Made by a program: the position numbers and the translations under genes. The notes beneath the pieces were generated by a model. That model was not told where the DNA came from. It saw only the letters and a list, made by a program, of their open reading frames with translations, and did no database searches. From positions 1 to 57,465 of the forward strand of contig NZ_JACJQY010000038.1 in assembly GCF_014696925.1 (NCBI RefSeq): 57,465 bases of DNA, read 5' to 3'. Of this stretch, positions 26,901 through 35,448 are shown one piece after another; position 1 is the first letter of the stretch; every line of letters begins with the position of its first letter. Source of the DNA: Phormidium tenue FACHB-1050 (GTDB lineage: Bacteria; Cyanobacteriota; Cyanobacteriia; Pseudanabaenales; Pseudanabaenaceae).

Positions 26901-27842
26901 AGTCTAGTCTTCATCAAGCAGCAAGCATTTAACAAGAGAATCCAAATCCATAGCTCTATTCCTCCACTTATAGATAACATCAACATCAATATTGATGAAC
27001 GTCGTATCAAGCAAGTATTGATAAACCTGCTGACAAATGCTGTCAAATTTACTCCAAATGAAGGAAGGATCACTCTGCTCCTAGCCGTCGGTAGCGGTCA
27101 TACATGGCAGGGAGAAGCGACAATTTCCCAACGACTTAGAGATATGAGTTCGCCGATGATTGTATTTCAAATTGTTGATACTGGCATTGGTATTACCCCC
27201 AACGATTTACAACGACTCTTCCAGCCATTTGTACAGATAGATAGCGCCCTCAACCGCCAGTACGAAGGCACGGGCTTAGGACTTGCCCTAGTCAAGCAAA
27301 TTGTCGAACTGCATGGTGGTCAAGTCACGGCGGAGAGTGAAGTTGGCAAAGGTAGTTGCTTCACATTTGCGCTGCCCTATGTTCCGTCTCAGCCTATCGC
27401 TTCCAAATCTAAACCAATTTCCACAGATTTACAAGATTCGCTCCCACGGGACGTACAGCCTGAAAATGCGATCGCGCCACTTATTTTACTCGCCGAAGAT
27501 AATGAAGCAAATATCCAAACCTTCATCTCTTATCTAAACGCCATTAATTACCGTGTCATCGTCGCCAAAAATGGAGAAGAAGCAGTTACCTTAGCGAAAG
27601 AAAATTCCCCAGATATCATTCTCATGGATGTGCAAATGCCAATTATGGATGGGCTGGAAGCAACCAAGCAAATTCGTCGCGATCCTAACTTAATTAATAC
27701 TCCCATCATTGCCCTAACTGCTCTGGCGATGGAAGGCGATCGCGATCGATGTCTGGCAGCAGGAGCTAACGAATATCTCAGTAAACCGATCAAACTCAAG
27801 CAACTTGCAACTGTAATTCAACAACTTTTATCGTCGCTTTAA
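23904..27842 (+). CDS. Hybrid histidine kinase with DXCF cyanobacteriochrome-type GAF domain (third, longest)
   Basis: Domain order in 1312 residues: REC (about 9-126, acceptor D62), GAF (about 143-313), coiled coil with long glutamate-rich stretches (about 325-385), four PAS/PAC domains (about 390-500, 525-640, 645-765, 770-900), HisKA (HELRTPLNS near 925), HATPase (about 1020-1160) and REC (about 1190-1310). The GAF has C216 in DTCF and C244-H245 in DCH, 28 residues apart, and WGLLILHQCSAPRIWQ. It differs from the first two by the coiled coil and extra PAS domains. Photoreception is inferred from the cysteine pair; the output is not encoded as a separate regulator nearby. Confidence 0.88.
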   Translation: MTNQLSQTVTLLIVDDSESDRVTYLRYLQLDSENTYNIIETEMLEEGLEMWRSQQPDIVLIDLNLPDGDGLEFLEAINVDNARDRVPVIMLTGQGNEKMAVNAMKLGAADYFVKGDITAKSLTTTVKQVLRETLLSQQLRRSQQQQILISEIALRIRESLNLEDISNAIVKEVRQFINADRATIYKFTPDMSGTIVAEDIVSPWLPCLNMQVEDTCFLENLGGAYREGMFFVANDIYAANLTDCHIKLLERFQVRANLVVPILLPSVEQQTTLWGLLILHQCSAPRIWQESDIQLLQQLSVQLAIGIKQAIAYQQVQTELTERKRVELSLLEHQAELEERNNLLEITSADLECSVEELRVTTEDLIAQHRQLEYEQIRYQNLFNFAPDGYLVTDITGRIGEANQAILDLLAISHESILGKLFSSFIDSDHVELFYNQFTALLSQNKLEVTWELIIAPCRGKPFPAEIVATKNISSDSNNVQLLWIVRDISDRKRAEQTLQQLNQSLETKVAERTQELGQVNQLLQTVLDSFPLAVFWKDRKAILLGCNQLFATIYGVNSPSELIGKSTFEVCCNQDEALNYIVDDQLVMESGIAKLNIEEPITMPSGEQQWLQTNKIPLRNADGNVIGVMGTFQDISDRKRAEIALQRSEDRFRRMFDSSVVGMLFADFQGHITDANDRFLEMLGYTREDFQTGAIDWMAMTPPEYLEKDYACMEDLIKYRQIDPWEKEYYRKDGSRIPIIIGAALLHGTDNETICVILDISDRKNAEAVLRASDQRWQFALESVGDGIWDWNAQTNEVFFSQQWKALLGYADDEIENRFESWENLVHPDDIAQSYEDINKCLNRETLFYENEHRLRCKDGSYKWILARGRVFEWDVNGHALRMMGTHTDLSARKQAEAQLKHINEELLRATKLKDEFLANMSHELRTPLNSILGISESLQEEILGSLNETQLKAIATVESSGEHLLSLINDVLDLSKISAGMIELDIESVSVINLCSSSLVFIKQQAFNKRIQIHSSIPPLIDNININIDERRIKQVLINLLTNAVKFTPNEGRITLLLAVGSGHTWQGEATISQRLRDMSSPMIVFQIVDTGIGITPNDLQRLFQPFVQIDSALNRQYEGTGLGLALVKQIVELHGGQVTAESEVGKGSCFTFALPYVPSQPIASKSKPISTDLQDSLPRDVQPENAIAPLILLAEDNEANIQTFISYLNAINYRVIVAKNGEEAVTLAKENSPDIILMDVQMPIMDGLEATKQIRRDPNLINTPIIALTALAMEGDRDRCLAAGANEYLSKPIKLKQLATVIQQLLSSL

Positions 27843-27868
27843 CTTTGAATTTTGATTAGAGGAAGCAT

Positions 27869-28015
27869 GTGGATACAGCCACAACCAAATCATCTAAATT
27901 ATCTGAACTAAAGTCAGCAATTATTCGTGAGCCGTTGATCGTTAATGCTGGTGCAACTGTCGGAGAGCTTATTGGACAGGTTACACCCGATCATTTGTCA
28001 TTTCATCAGGGTTAA
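27869..28015 (+). pseudogene. Remnant of a CBS-domain kinase 5' end
   Basis: A GTG-started frame of 48 codons, with AGAGGA just upstream, reads LKSAIIREPLIVNAGATVGEL. This closely matches the start of the CBS-domain kinase 1.2 kb downstream (LQSAIIREPLVVSADATVMEA). The frame ends after a few unrelated residues inside the 3' end of the minus-strand hydrolase. I read it as the abandoned start of a kinase gene, left behind by a duplication or insertion. Confidence 0.65.
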
Positions 28016-28621
28016 TCGGCTAAGTGCAAGCTGGCTCAAAAGCTCAGTGTGAGTGACGACATTAGCATACAGAGGAAAAATATTTTCGCAATAGAATGAC
28101 TGCTCAAATGCAGTTCTTGCGGAGGTGCAATCGGAGAGAATTGTAACCTGATATCCTTGTTCATGCGCGGAACGTCCCGTGGAATCGATACAAACTGAGG
28201 TAACAGTTCCCGCCAAAACGATATTTTTGATCGCATGTTGTTGCAGGATTTCGTTTAGATTGGTATTAACAAAGGCGTTAAAACCACGTTTCCCTGGGAC
28301 ACGCAAAATCCGATGTTTAAATGGATTCAATTCTTCAATAGTTTTCGATCCTTCCGTTCCTTCTTGAAACGCCCCCACCTCTTTAATTGTTTTGAGAATA
28401 CCAATTGGTTCAACTATTTCTTCATAACTAGACGTAAAGAAGATCGGTGTTTCTACAATCAATACTGAAGTGGGTTCCAAACAATCTAAGAGATGAATTG
28501 TATTAGATAATGCATTCGTAACTTTAGAAGACTCTTCAACTATGCCATGCAGAATTCCGTTAGGAGCAAAATAGTCATTTTGAAAACCGATCAGCAGTAA
28601 GGCTGTATTGTGCGTATCCAT
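27998..28621 (-). CDS. Isochorismatase-like cysteine hydrolase
   Basis: The roughly 207-residue protein has the cysteine-hydrolase triad of the isochorismatase superfamily: the aspartate in LLIGFQNDYF near the N terminus, the lysine in VPGKRGFNAF, and the cysteine in VLAGTVTSVCIDSTGRSAHE. Members hydrolyse isochorismate, nicotinamide, N-carbamoyl compounds or related amides. The substrate cannot be told from sequence. I start at the second ATG (28621, MDTHNTALLLIG), because the longer frame begins inside a repeat element. Its 3' end overlaps the remnant of a kinase gene on the other strand, so it may have been inserted between the third kinase and the fourth. Confidence 0.8.
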   Translation of the reverse strand: MDTHNTALLLIGFQNDYFAPNGILHGIVEESSKVTNALSNTIHLLDCLEPTSVLIVETPIFFTSSYEEIVEPIGILKTIKEVGAFQEGTEGSKTIEELNPFKHRILRVPGKRGFNAFVNTNLNEILQQHAIKNIVLAGTVTSVCIDSTGRSAHEQGYQVTILSDCTSARTAFEQSFYCENIFPLYANVVTHTELLSQLALSRLTLMK

Positions 28622-28646
28622 ATATACTTCTAGACAAAAAATGTTG

Positions 28647-28763
28647 TATAGCAATGTAAGTTTTGCTTAGGACATAAAACCCAAAAGATGAGTGGCGGCG
28701 CGAAGCGCCGCCACTCATCTTTTGGGTTTTGATTTGTCCTAGCTATCTCTTGCATTGCTATAT
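28647..28763. repeat. Palindromic element copy with TATAGCAATG ends
   Basis: Outer ends GTATAGCAATG and CATTGCTATATAC. Core arms 28676-28701 and 28705-28730 form a 26-bp stem with loop GAA and copy-specific middle AAGATGAGT. The outer sequence GCTTAGGACAT is shared with several other copies. Confidence 0.85.
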
Positions 28764-29040
28764 ACAGACTTTAAGAAAGGTAGATTATCTTACCCAGTTT
28801 ATGAAGTATATCAATCAGGATTTTATCTGAATTTGTCTAAATCACTATGTTTAGTTCTAAAATAAAAAACTGTATAGGTACTTCGGGGAATTCAACTTTG
28901 ATAAACGGCTCAATGTATTTAATGATGGGTGTTTCAGAGATCAAAGTCCTCCGAGGCTAAAACCATTGAGCTTCAAGCATTTGCCCTAGAACACCTCCCC
29001 AAAACGCTTATTGAGCCAATATATTTATCTGCAAAAATTT
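28764..29040. other. Spacer before the CBS-domain kinase
   Basis: No gene can be supported. A short open stretch of about 30 codons on the minus strand (about 28850-28941) has no start signal or recognisable match. Confidence 0.5.
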
Positions 29041-32000
29041 GTGATTACATCAGCACTTACATTACTAGAGTTGCAATCAGCTATTATTCGTGAACCCTTA
29101 GTGGTGTCTGCCGATGCAACTGTCATGGAGGCGATCGCCTTAATGAGTAGTGGGCGATCGCAATGTGATGCGGAAAATCATAGCGACAATCATCTGCAAC
29201 AATTTCAGCAAGAGGCAAGATCTAGCTGTGTCTTGGTATTAGAAGATGAAAAGTTGATCGGTGTAATAACTGAGCGCGATGTGGTACGCCTCAGCGCTCA
29301 ACAGCAAAACCTCAATCGTCTATTAGTGCGTGAGGTGATGGCACATCCTGTGGTTACATTGCGCGAATCTGACCTTACAGATTTGTTTTTAGCAGTCAAT
29401 CTACTCCAGCAATACCACATTCGCCATTTGCCACTTCTCGATGAGCAAGATCTCCTCGTGGGAATGGTAACTCACGAAAGTTTACGCCAAATTTCTCGCC
29501 CCATTGATCTGATGCGGCTGCGATTGGTGTCGGAGGTGATGACTCCTAATGTAGTGTGTGCTGCCTCTGATAGCTCGATGTTGGCGATCGCGCAAATGAT
29601 GGCAGAGCAGAAAATTAGTTCGGTGATGATTGTTGAGACATGCATTACTGATACCTCCCTACAGATTCCTGTGGGCATAGTGACCGAGCGAGATGTTGTG
29701 CAGTTTCAAGCTCTAGGCTTAAACCTTGATACCTGTATCGCGTATACGGTGATGAGTACGCCGATTTTTGCGGTCAAGCCAGAGGATAACCTGTTGACGG
29801 TGCAGCAAATTATGGAGCAACGGTTGATTCGACGCTTGGCGGTGACAGGTGAATTTGGCGAGCTATTAGGAATCGTTACTCAGACCAGTTTGCTCCAAGC
29901 CTTAAATCCGACCGAAATCTATAATTTAGCCAAGATTTTAGAAGCAAAAGTAGAACAACTAGAATCAGAAAAAGTAACTCTGCTAAAACATCGCAATATT
30001 GAATTAGAACGTCAGGTTCATGAAAGAACCGTATTTTTAACGGAAGCAGAGAAAGCGCTACAAAAAATCAATCAATCATTAGAGTTAACAGTTCAAGAGA
30101 GAACTCAAGAGCTATGGCAAGTCAATAAACTGCAACGAGCAATTCTTGATGGTACGGATTACGCGATTATCTCCACTGACTTAAATGGCATTATTCAGAC
30201 CTTTAATGCTGGTGCGGAAAAAATGTTGGGTTATAGCACAGAAGAAGTTATCGGTAAGATCACGCCCGAAATCTTCTTCGATCATCAAGAACTTATCAAT
30301 AGGGCTTCTGATATTTCAACCGAAGGAGAAAAAAATACTTGGGGGTTTAGTTCATTCTTATCTATGGCGAATCAAGGGCTTCTTAGTGATGAATGGACGC
30401 ATATTCGTAAAGATGGATCGCGCTTTTCTGTAGAGCTATCGGTGACACCCCTTAATGACGATAATGGGAAAACGATTGGCTTTTTAAGTGTCAGAAAAGA
30501 TATTAGCGATCGCAAACAAGCTGAAAAAGCCTTAAAAGAAAGCGAACGTCTTTTCTCAATGTTGGTCTCTACTTCTCCTGTTGCCATTACTCGCTTCGAT
30601 CTTAGCCCATTAGACTGTATCTACGTCAACGAACGTTGGAGCGAAATGACAGGAAGATCCGTCGCATCAGCAATGGGGAGAGGATGGCTCGACGCAGTGC
30701 ATCCCGATGAGCGAGATATGATCAGAGGCTTGACAGAACATGAGTTCTTCTCGCCTTCATCTCGTCAATTTATGTTGACTGGGGAAGGCAGACATCTTCG
30801 CCCAGATGGCACTATTAACTGGTATTTTTCTCAACTTGTCAAAGAATTCAATGATAGCGGGGAAGTCACTGGCTACATCGGAACGTTAACTGATATTAGC
30901 GATCGCAAACAAGCCGAATTGGAACTACAGAAAGTAAGCGATCGCCTAGCCTTGGCACTTAATTCTGGAGCGATCGGCTGTTGGGAATGGGATATTCAAC
31001 AGAACATTCTTGTTTGGGATGATCGGATGTATGAACTGTATGGATACTTAAAAGAAACTAACTCCCATATGCCTTATGAAGTCTGGGCAAACGCAGTACA
31101 TCCCGATGATCTTCACACTACTGAGACTATACTCCAACAAGCCATATTAGGACAATTAGAATTCGATTATGAGTTTCGAGTCATTCATCCCGATCAAAGT
31201 ATTCACTTCATTAAAGCCTATGGAAAGGTTAAACGAGATAGTCAAGGTAATGCTGAAAGTATGATTGGGGTTAACTTTGATGTTAGCGATCGCAAACAAT
31301 CTGAAACAAAATTGCAGCTAGCTAACGAAGAACTGAAGCGTGCAACCAGACTCAAAGACGAATTTCTCGCCAATATGAGCCATGAACTGCGAACACCCCT
31401 CAATTCAATTTTGGGAATGAATGAGGGGCTACAGGAAGGAATATTTGGCCGTATTAATGAGCGCCAAATTCAAGTACTGCAAACCATTGAGATTAGCAGT
31501 ACGCATCTTTTAACATTGATTAATGACATTCTCGATGTTGCCAAAATTGAGTCTGGACAAGTCACGCTAGAGCTAACAGCGACAGATATCAACAGCCTCT
31601 GCAATTCGAGCTTAGCATTTATCAAGCAGCAAGCATTAACCAAGCGAATTCAATTAATACCTAGAATTCCTAAGAATTTGCCAGAAATAATGCTAGATGA
31701 AAGGCGGATTCGACAAGTCTTAATCAATCTACTAAATAATGCCGTTAAATTCACTCTAGAAGGAGGGACTATCACGTTAGAAGTATCGCAAGTTCAACTT
31801 GAAAGTAGTACAACTAATCTAACGCCTCTAAATTACATAAAGATAGCCGTGATTGATACTGGAATAGGCATCTCGGCAGAGAACATCCAGAAACTGTTCC
31901 AACCCTTTATCCAAATCGATAGTGCTCTGAACCGTCAATATACTGGCACGGGATTGGGGTTGGCTTTAGTCAAAAGACTTGTAGAACTTCATGGAGGAAC

Positions 32001-32520
32001 CATAGAACTGACAAGCGAGGTGGGAGTCGGTAGTTGCTTTGCGATTAATCTTCCCATTAATATCGGCGATCCAGCAATCGAAGAACAAACTGAGCATGAC
32101 TTGTCAGGAGAGTCTCAGATCGGTCAAAGCCAAACTGAAGGACTAATTTCACCCTTAATTTTGCTTGCCGAAGATAACGAGGCTAATATTGCTACATTCT
32201 CCAGTTACCTCGAAGCTAAGGGCTACCGCATTTTATTGGCAACTGATGGACAACAGGCGATCAATTTTGCTAAAGCAGAGCAGCCCGATTTGATTTTGAT
32301 GGATATCCAGATGCCAGTTATTGATGGATTAGAGGCAATTAAACAAATTCGTCTCGATCCCAATTTAGTTAATATTCCGATTATCGCCTTAACGGCTTTG
32401 GCAATGGAAGGCGATCGCGATCGATGTCTAGCCGCAGGAGCGAATGACTATCTCTCTAAACCCATCAAGCTCAAACAACTTAATCTCTTAATTCAGCAAG
32501 TTTTAGGCTCCGTGAAATAA
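29041..32520 (+). CDS. Hybrid histidine kinase with four CBS motifs
   Basis: Domain order in 1159 residues: four CBS motifs in two pairs (about 10-290, with GVITERDVVRL, GMVTHESLRQ, GIVTERDVVQF and GIVTQTSLLQA), a coiled linker, three PAS/PAC domains (about 360-495, 500-630, 640-765), HisKA (HELRTPLNS near 787), HATPase and a C-terminal REC (MDIQMP). CBS pairs usually bind adenosine nucleotides, so energy state may be the input. No GAF is present, unlike the three kinases upstream. The open frame begins at TTG 29011, but GTG 29041 aligns with the remnant gene at 27869 and is preferred. The kinase core is a close paralogue of the neighbours. Confidence 0.87.
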   Translation: MITSALTLLELQSAIIREPLVVSADATVMEAIALMSSGRSQCDAENHSDNHLQQFQQEARSSCVLVLEDEKLIGVITERDVVRLSAQQQNLNRLLVREVMAHPVVTLRESDLTDLFLAVNLLQQYHIRHLPLLDEQDLLVGMVTHESLRQISRPIDLMRLRLVSEVMTPNVVCAASDSSMLAIAQMMAEQKISSVMIVETCITDTSLQIPVGIVTERDVVQFQALGLNLDTCIAYTVMSTPIFAVKPEDNLLTVQQIMEQRLIRRLAVTGEFGELLGIVTQTSLLQALNPTEIYNLAKILEAKVEQLESEKVTLLKHRNIELERQVHERTVFLTEAEKALQKINQSLELTVQERTQELWQVNKLQRAILDGTDYAIISTDLNGIIQTFNAGAEKMLGYSTEEVIGKITPEIFFDHQELINRASDISTEGEKNTWGFSSFLSMANQGLLSDEWTHIRKDGSRFSVELSVTPLNDDNGKTIGFLSVRKDISDRKQAEKALKESERLFSMLVSTSPVAITRFDLSPLDCIYVNERWSEMTGRSVASAMGRGWLDAVHPDERDMIRGLTEHEFFSPSSRQFMLTGEGRHLRPDGTINWYFSQLVKEFNDSGEVTGYIGTLTDISDRKQAELELQKVSDRLALALNSGAIGCWEWDIQQNILVWDDRMYELYGYLKETNSHMPYEVWANAVHPDDLHTTETILQQAILGQLEFDYEFRVIHPDQSIHFIKAYGKVKRDSQGNAESMIGVNFDVSDRKQSETKLQLANEELKRATRLKDEFLANMSHELRTPLNSILGMNEGLQEGIFGRINERQIQVLQTIEISSTHLLTLINDILDVAKIESGQVTLELTATDINSLCNSSLAFIKQQALTKRIQLIPRIPKNLPEIMLDERRIRQVLINLLNNAVKFTLEGGTITLEVSQVQLESSTTNLTPLNYIKIAVIDTGIGISAENIQKLFQPFIQIDSALNRQYTGTGLGLALVKRLVELHGGTIELTSEVGVGSCFAINLPINIGDPAIEEQTEHDLSGESQIGQSQTEGLISPLILLAEDNEANIATFSSYLEAKGYRILLATDGQQAINFAKAEQPDLILMDIQMPVIDGLEAIKQIRLDPNLVNIPIIALTALAMEGDRDRCLAAGANDYLSKPIKLKQLNLLIQQVLGSVK

Positions 32521-32526
32521 GCGATT

Positions 32527-32573
32527 CCAAAATAGTGTAAGGCGGCGCGAAGCGCCGCCTTACACTATTTTGG
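32527..32573. repeat. Palindromic element core hairpin after the CBS kinase
   Basis: Arms 32527-32548 and 32552-32573 pair perfectly with loop GAA. The stem middle ATAGTGTAAGG is close to that of the copy at 15068. It starts six bases after the stop codon, between convergent genes. Confidence 0.8.
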
Positions 32574-32594
32574 TTTGTAGCTATAGCTATAAAA

Positions 32595-33791
32595 TTACAC
32601 TTTTGGTAATTGGTACTGAGCGATAATTCGTTTGGCAAATTCAGGGACGTGGGCTTCTAGTTTTTTGGGATAGTTGCGGCGCACGTAGAGGTAATTGCGG
32701 ACAAAGTGGGAATCGATGGAAAAGCGCCCATATTCCAAACCTTTTGGCCCAATTTTATTCACTACAAAGCTAATGATCCAAGCTAGCCAAATTGGTAATG
32801 TTACCGCTTGATCGTATGCCGAAATACCCTGTTGAACAGCTGCACGGCGATCGCCTCCAGAGATCACAGGCTGAGTCTGCAATTGATCCTTGATTAACTC
32901 CAGCATCTCTTTGCCAGTCTCATTTCGTACTACGATCCATTGCCAGCCAAAGGTTGCACCCATATAGCCCACGACAATATCCGCGAGGGCATTGGTGTAG
33001 TCAAAGCAAGTCATGCAGGATGGCGCAAATACATCCTTGAGTTCCTTAGTATTTAAGCCAAAGAAAGGTACTAACTCCGTCGAACCGTCCGAATGCTTGA
33101 AATGTACATTAAAGTCCTGCATGAATTCGTAATGCACTACCGTTTCAGGCGATCGACTGGTGGTGTCCAGAAATTTCTGTAAGCCGTCTCTTGTGACATT
33201 ATCTGTACAGGGTGTCCCCAATACATACAGCTTTTCTAAGCCCAGTTCTTTCTCGACAGTTCGCAGCGCTTGAATTTGGCAGCCGACACCGATCGCCAAT
33301 AATCTTTTAATTCCCGACTGCTCAATCTGTTCTAATACTGAGAGATTGGGTGAAAGAGTCGGTTTATTAACCCGTGCGGCAAGAATTTCCTCACGATTTC
33401 GGGCAATTACAGGCTGTGGTTTAAAGCGATCGTCTTTGCTTGATTGCACACATACCACACCTTCGACTAGCCCTTTTTCGAGCATCTCGATCGCTAAAGT
33501 GGACACAATTCCTGTCCATTGCGCCCCCTCTATGGGTTCAGTTTTGCGGGCGGCGATCATTTCTTGATGCACACCGAAATAAAGTTCTTTTTCGTTATCG
33601 AGATCACGCGATCGACCGTGGGACTGAGTTTCGAGTTCATCGATATGCTGCGTGATAAATGCACAAGCATCTTTGACGTAATGAATGTAATAGGTATCAC
33701 AGAGACCACACTCACTGCATAATTCTTTAGCAGGGCGACGCTGTGTATCCGCAAGAGCTTTGGCTTTGCGATGGGATGGGACAACCGACAT
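32595..33791 (-). CDS. bciB: Ferredoxin-dependent divinyl (proto)chlorophyllide 8-vinyl reductase
   Basis: The 398-residue protein belongs to the F420-hydrogenase beta-subunit-like family that includes cyanobacterial BciB, which reduces the 8-vinyl group of chlorophyll precursors. Fe-S ligands are visible in CSECGLCDTYY (about 24-34) and PSCMTCFDYTNALAD (about 258-272). GVGCQIQALR and GTPCTDNVTRDGLQKFL are the flavin-site motifs. The C-terminal segment SFVVNKIGPKGLEYGRFSID is typical of the cyanobacterial group. The related 7-hydroxymethyl chlorophyll reductase of plants is an alternative, but the bacterial context favours BciB. It is a single gene, convergent with the CBS kinase. Confidence 0.85.
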   Translation of the reverse strand: MSVVPSHRKAKALADTQRRPAKELCSECGLCDTYYIHYVKDACAFITQHIDELETQSHGRSRDLDNEKELYFGVHQEMIAARKTEPIEGAQWTGIVSTLAIEMLEKGLVEGVVCVQSSKDDRFKPQPVIARNREEILAARVNKPTLSPNLSVLEQIEQSGIKRLLAIGVGCQIQALRTVEKELGLEKLYVLGTPCTDNVTRDGLQKFLDTTSRSPETVVHYEFMQDFNVHFKHSDGSTELVPFFGLNTKELKDVFAPSCMTCFDYTNALADIVVGYMGATFGWQWIVVRNETGKEMLELIKDQLQTQPVISGGDRRAAVQQGISAYDQAVTLPIWLAWIISFVVNKIGPKGLEYGRFSIDSHFVRNYLYVRRNYPKKLEAHVPEFAKRIIAQYQLPKV

Positions 33792-33877
33792 TTTGCTATT
33801 TCTGACTATAAAGAGCTAGCTAGATCATAGCTTTTTTGGGTTGTTGAAGATATCTGAGAACGCAAAGCGTTCTTCTT

Positions 33878-33921
33878 AGCTTAGACAGAGGGGGCGCAAA
33901 GCGCCCCCCTCTGTCTAAGCT
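33878..33921. repeat. Hairpin abutting the stop of the minus-strand REC-kinase
   Basis: Arms 33878-33897 and 33901-33921 pair, with one extra C on the right and loop AAA. The next base, 33922, is the last base of the gene's stop codon. A smaller hairpin, AGAACGC/GCGTTCT, lies at about 33858. Confidence 0.75.
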
Positions 33922-35004
33922 TTAAAAAGGAATTGAGATACAAAGATTTGTACCTACATTTTCTTGACTTTGTATGTCGATCTTTCCGCCATAAAACTCA
34001 ACTAAAGTCTTGGCAAGAGACAAACCTAGCCCCATACCTTGCTGCTCATAAAATTGGCGCTCAAATTGGATAAATGCACCAATGTTGGCAATTTGCTGAT
34101 CATTCATGCCCCGTCCATGATCTTGGATCGTAAATACCCATTCACTGTCAGTCATCTGACTGCTGATAACTATCTTGCTACCTTGTGGAGAATATTTGAA
34201 GGCATTATCGATTAACTCTTCACTGATTTTAGTTAAATCTTCTGACGAAACTGCAAGATTAATTGCGGCTAGATTTAGTTCTAGGTCATCTAGGCGATCG
34301 CATGATCTTGCCTTGAGATCGCCCAAATTGCTAATAATCATTTGGCTATCGCAGGGATAGGTCGAATTAAATCGGGTTTGACCTTGCGATCGCATTACCA
34401 TTAATCGGCTATAAAGCAGATAGTTTTGGATCAGGCGATAGAGACGCTTCGCCGACTTATGAACGCCATCCGCATATTCATAAACTTCATAGGGAAGTAG
34501 CTCTTCACTTTGCATCATCATCAATTCTGACAGCCCCATAATCCCTGAGAGCGGAGTTTGCAACTCATGGGGCAGAGATAGGGTAATGCTAGTTCGCAAT
34601 GCTTCCATTTTTTCCTCAATGCGTTGGTCGATTGCCTTTTGCTTACCTAGATGTACAGCGATCGCTTCTAGCAATTCATCCTTTGTACAGGGTTTCTCTA
34701 AATAGTCATCAGCGCCTAACGCCATACCTTTGCGAGTACTGCGTCGATCCATCATCGAGGTCAAAAAAAGAAAAGGGACTGTACTTAATGCTTTGTTTTG
34801 GCGCAATTGTTCGAGGACTTCATAACCGTTGAGGATTGGCATCATTACGTCACAAAGGATTAAGTCAGGATGCTTTTGGCTTGCCAGATTTACGCCTCTT
34901 TCACCATTTTCCGCAGTAATTACTTCAAATCCTTCTAATGAGAGAAGGTCTTCTAAAGATTCTCGAATTAAGTCTTCATCTTCGATGACTAATATACATG
35001 TCAT
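33922..35004 (-). CDS. REC-histidine kinase fusion
   Basis: This 360-residue protein has an N-terminal REC domain (about 1-125, acceptor D52 in LILCDVMMP, signature lysine in LEKP) followed by HisKA with LPHELQTPLSG (near 150) and an HATPase domain with an N box near 265 (ELIDNAFKYSPQG) and GMGLGLSLAK near 330. REC first, kinase second is the layout of sensors that are themselves switched by phosphorylation from another kinase. The four large kinases upstream could supply that, but this is inference. The next gene on the same strand has the same plan. Confidence 0.88.
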   Translation of the reverse strand: MTCILVIEDEDLIRESLEDLLSLEGFEVITAENGERGVNLASQKHPDLILCDVMMPILNGYEVLEQLRQNKALSTVPFLFLTSMMDRRSTRKGMALGADDYLEKPCTKDELLEAIAVHLGKQKAIDQRIEEKMEALRTSITLSLPHELQTPLSGIMGLSELMMMQSEELLPYEVYEYADGVHKSAKRLYRLIQNYLLYSRLMVMRSQGQTRFNSTYPCDSQMIISNLGDLKARSCDRLDDLELNLAAINLAVSSEDLTKISEELIDNAFKYSPQGSKIVISSQMTDSEWVFTIQDHGRGMNDQQIANIGAFIQFERQFYEQQGMGLGLSLAKTLVEFYGGKIDIQSQENVGTNLCISIPF

Positions 35005-35168
35005 GCTTTTGTGCGTTTTTATTCACATATTACCCATTTAGCGTTATAGCTGATCAACTAATTTCCGAGTAAACGAACCATAATAATTTTTATAAAAATT
35101 ATTATGGTTTGGGATTGAGCGCAAAGGGTAGTAAGTTTGCTTAGGAATAAAAATTAATTAACTTGTGC

Positions 35169-35229
35169 AATTAAAACCAAAATTTGTTGTGGCGGGCGAA
35201 GCCCGCCACAACAAATTTTGGTTTTAATT
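35169..35229. repeat. 29-bp perfect hairpin of the palindromic family
   Basis: Arms 35169-35197 and 35201-35229 with loop GAA. Weaker outer arms AGGAATAAAAATTAATTA and TAATTAATTTTCATTCCT extend the inverted symmetry to about 120 bp. The core is GGCGGGC rather than GGCGGCGC. Confidence 0.8.
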
Positions 35230-35302
35230 AATTTTCATTCCTTAGGAAACTTAAACCTCAAAATTAAGGCGTTAATATACCTGACACACTAAAGTTTCAA
35301 GC

Positions 35303-35395
35303 CCTCACCCCTAGCCCCTCTCCCGCAGGAGAGGGGAACAAGAAATTTAATGTTTCTCCCCTTCTCCTGCGGGAGAAGGGGTTGGGGGATGAGGG
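35303..35395. repeat. CTCACCCCTAGCCCCTCTCC inverted repeat
   Basis: Arms around CCCTCTCCCGCAGGAGAGGGG and CCCCTTCTCCTGCGGGAGAAG-type sequence pair across a short A/T-rich centre. The same sequence family was inserted in frame into the 5-oxoprolinase gene at 53244-53349. Confidence 0.75.
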
Positions 35396-35448
35396 GTGCG
35401 TTAAGTATATGAACCAAAAAACAAAACAGCGCCGCAAATCTTGCCACT

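Larger units (their letters stand above)
35005..35448. other. 444-base spacer with two repeat structures
   Basis: The spacer holds a long palindromic element (about 35131-35255, core 35169-35229) and a CTCACCCCTAGCCCC-type inverted repeat (about 35303-35395). No gene is visible. Confidence 0.7.

Noticed and set aside
28850-28941. Short minus-strand peptide in the spacer before the CBS kinase
   Set aside because: It is only about 30 codons long, with no start signal, ribosome site or recognisable match.
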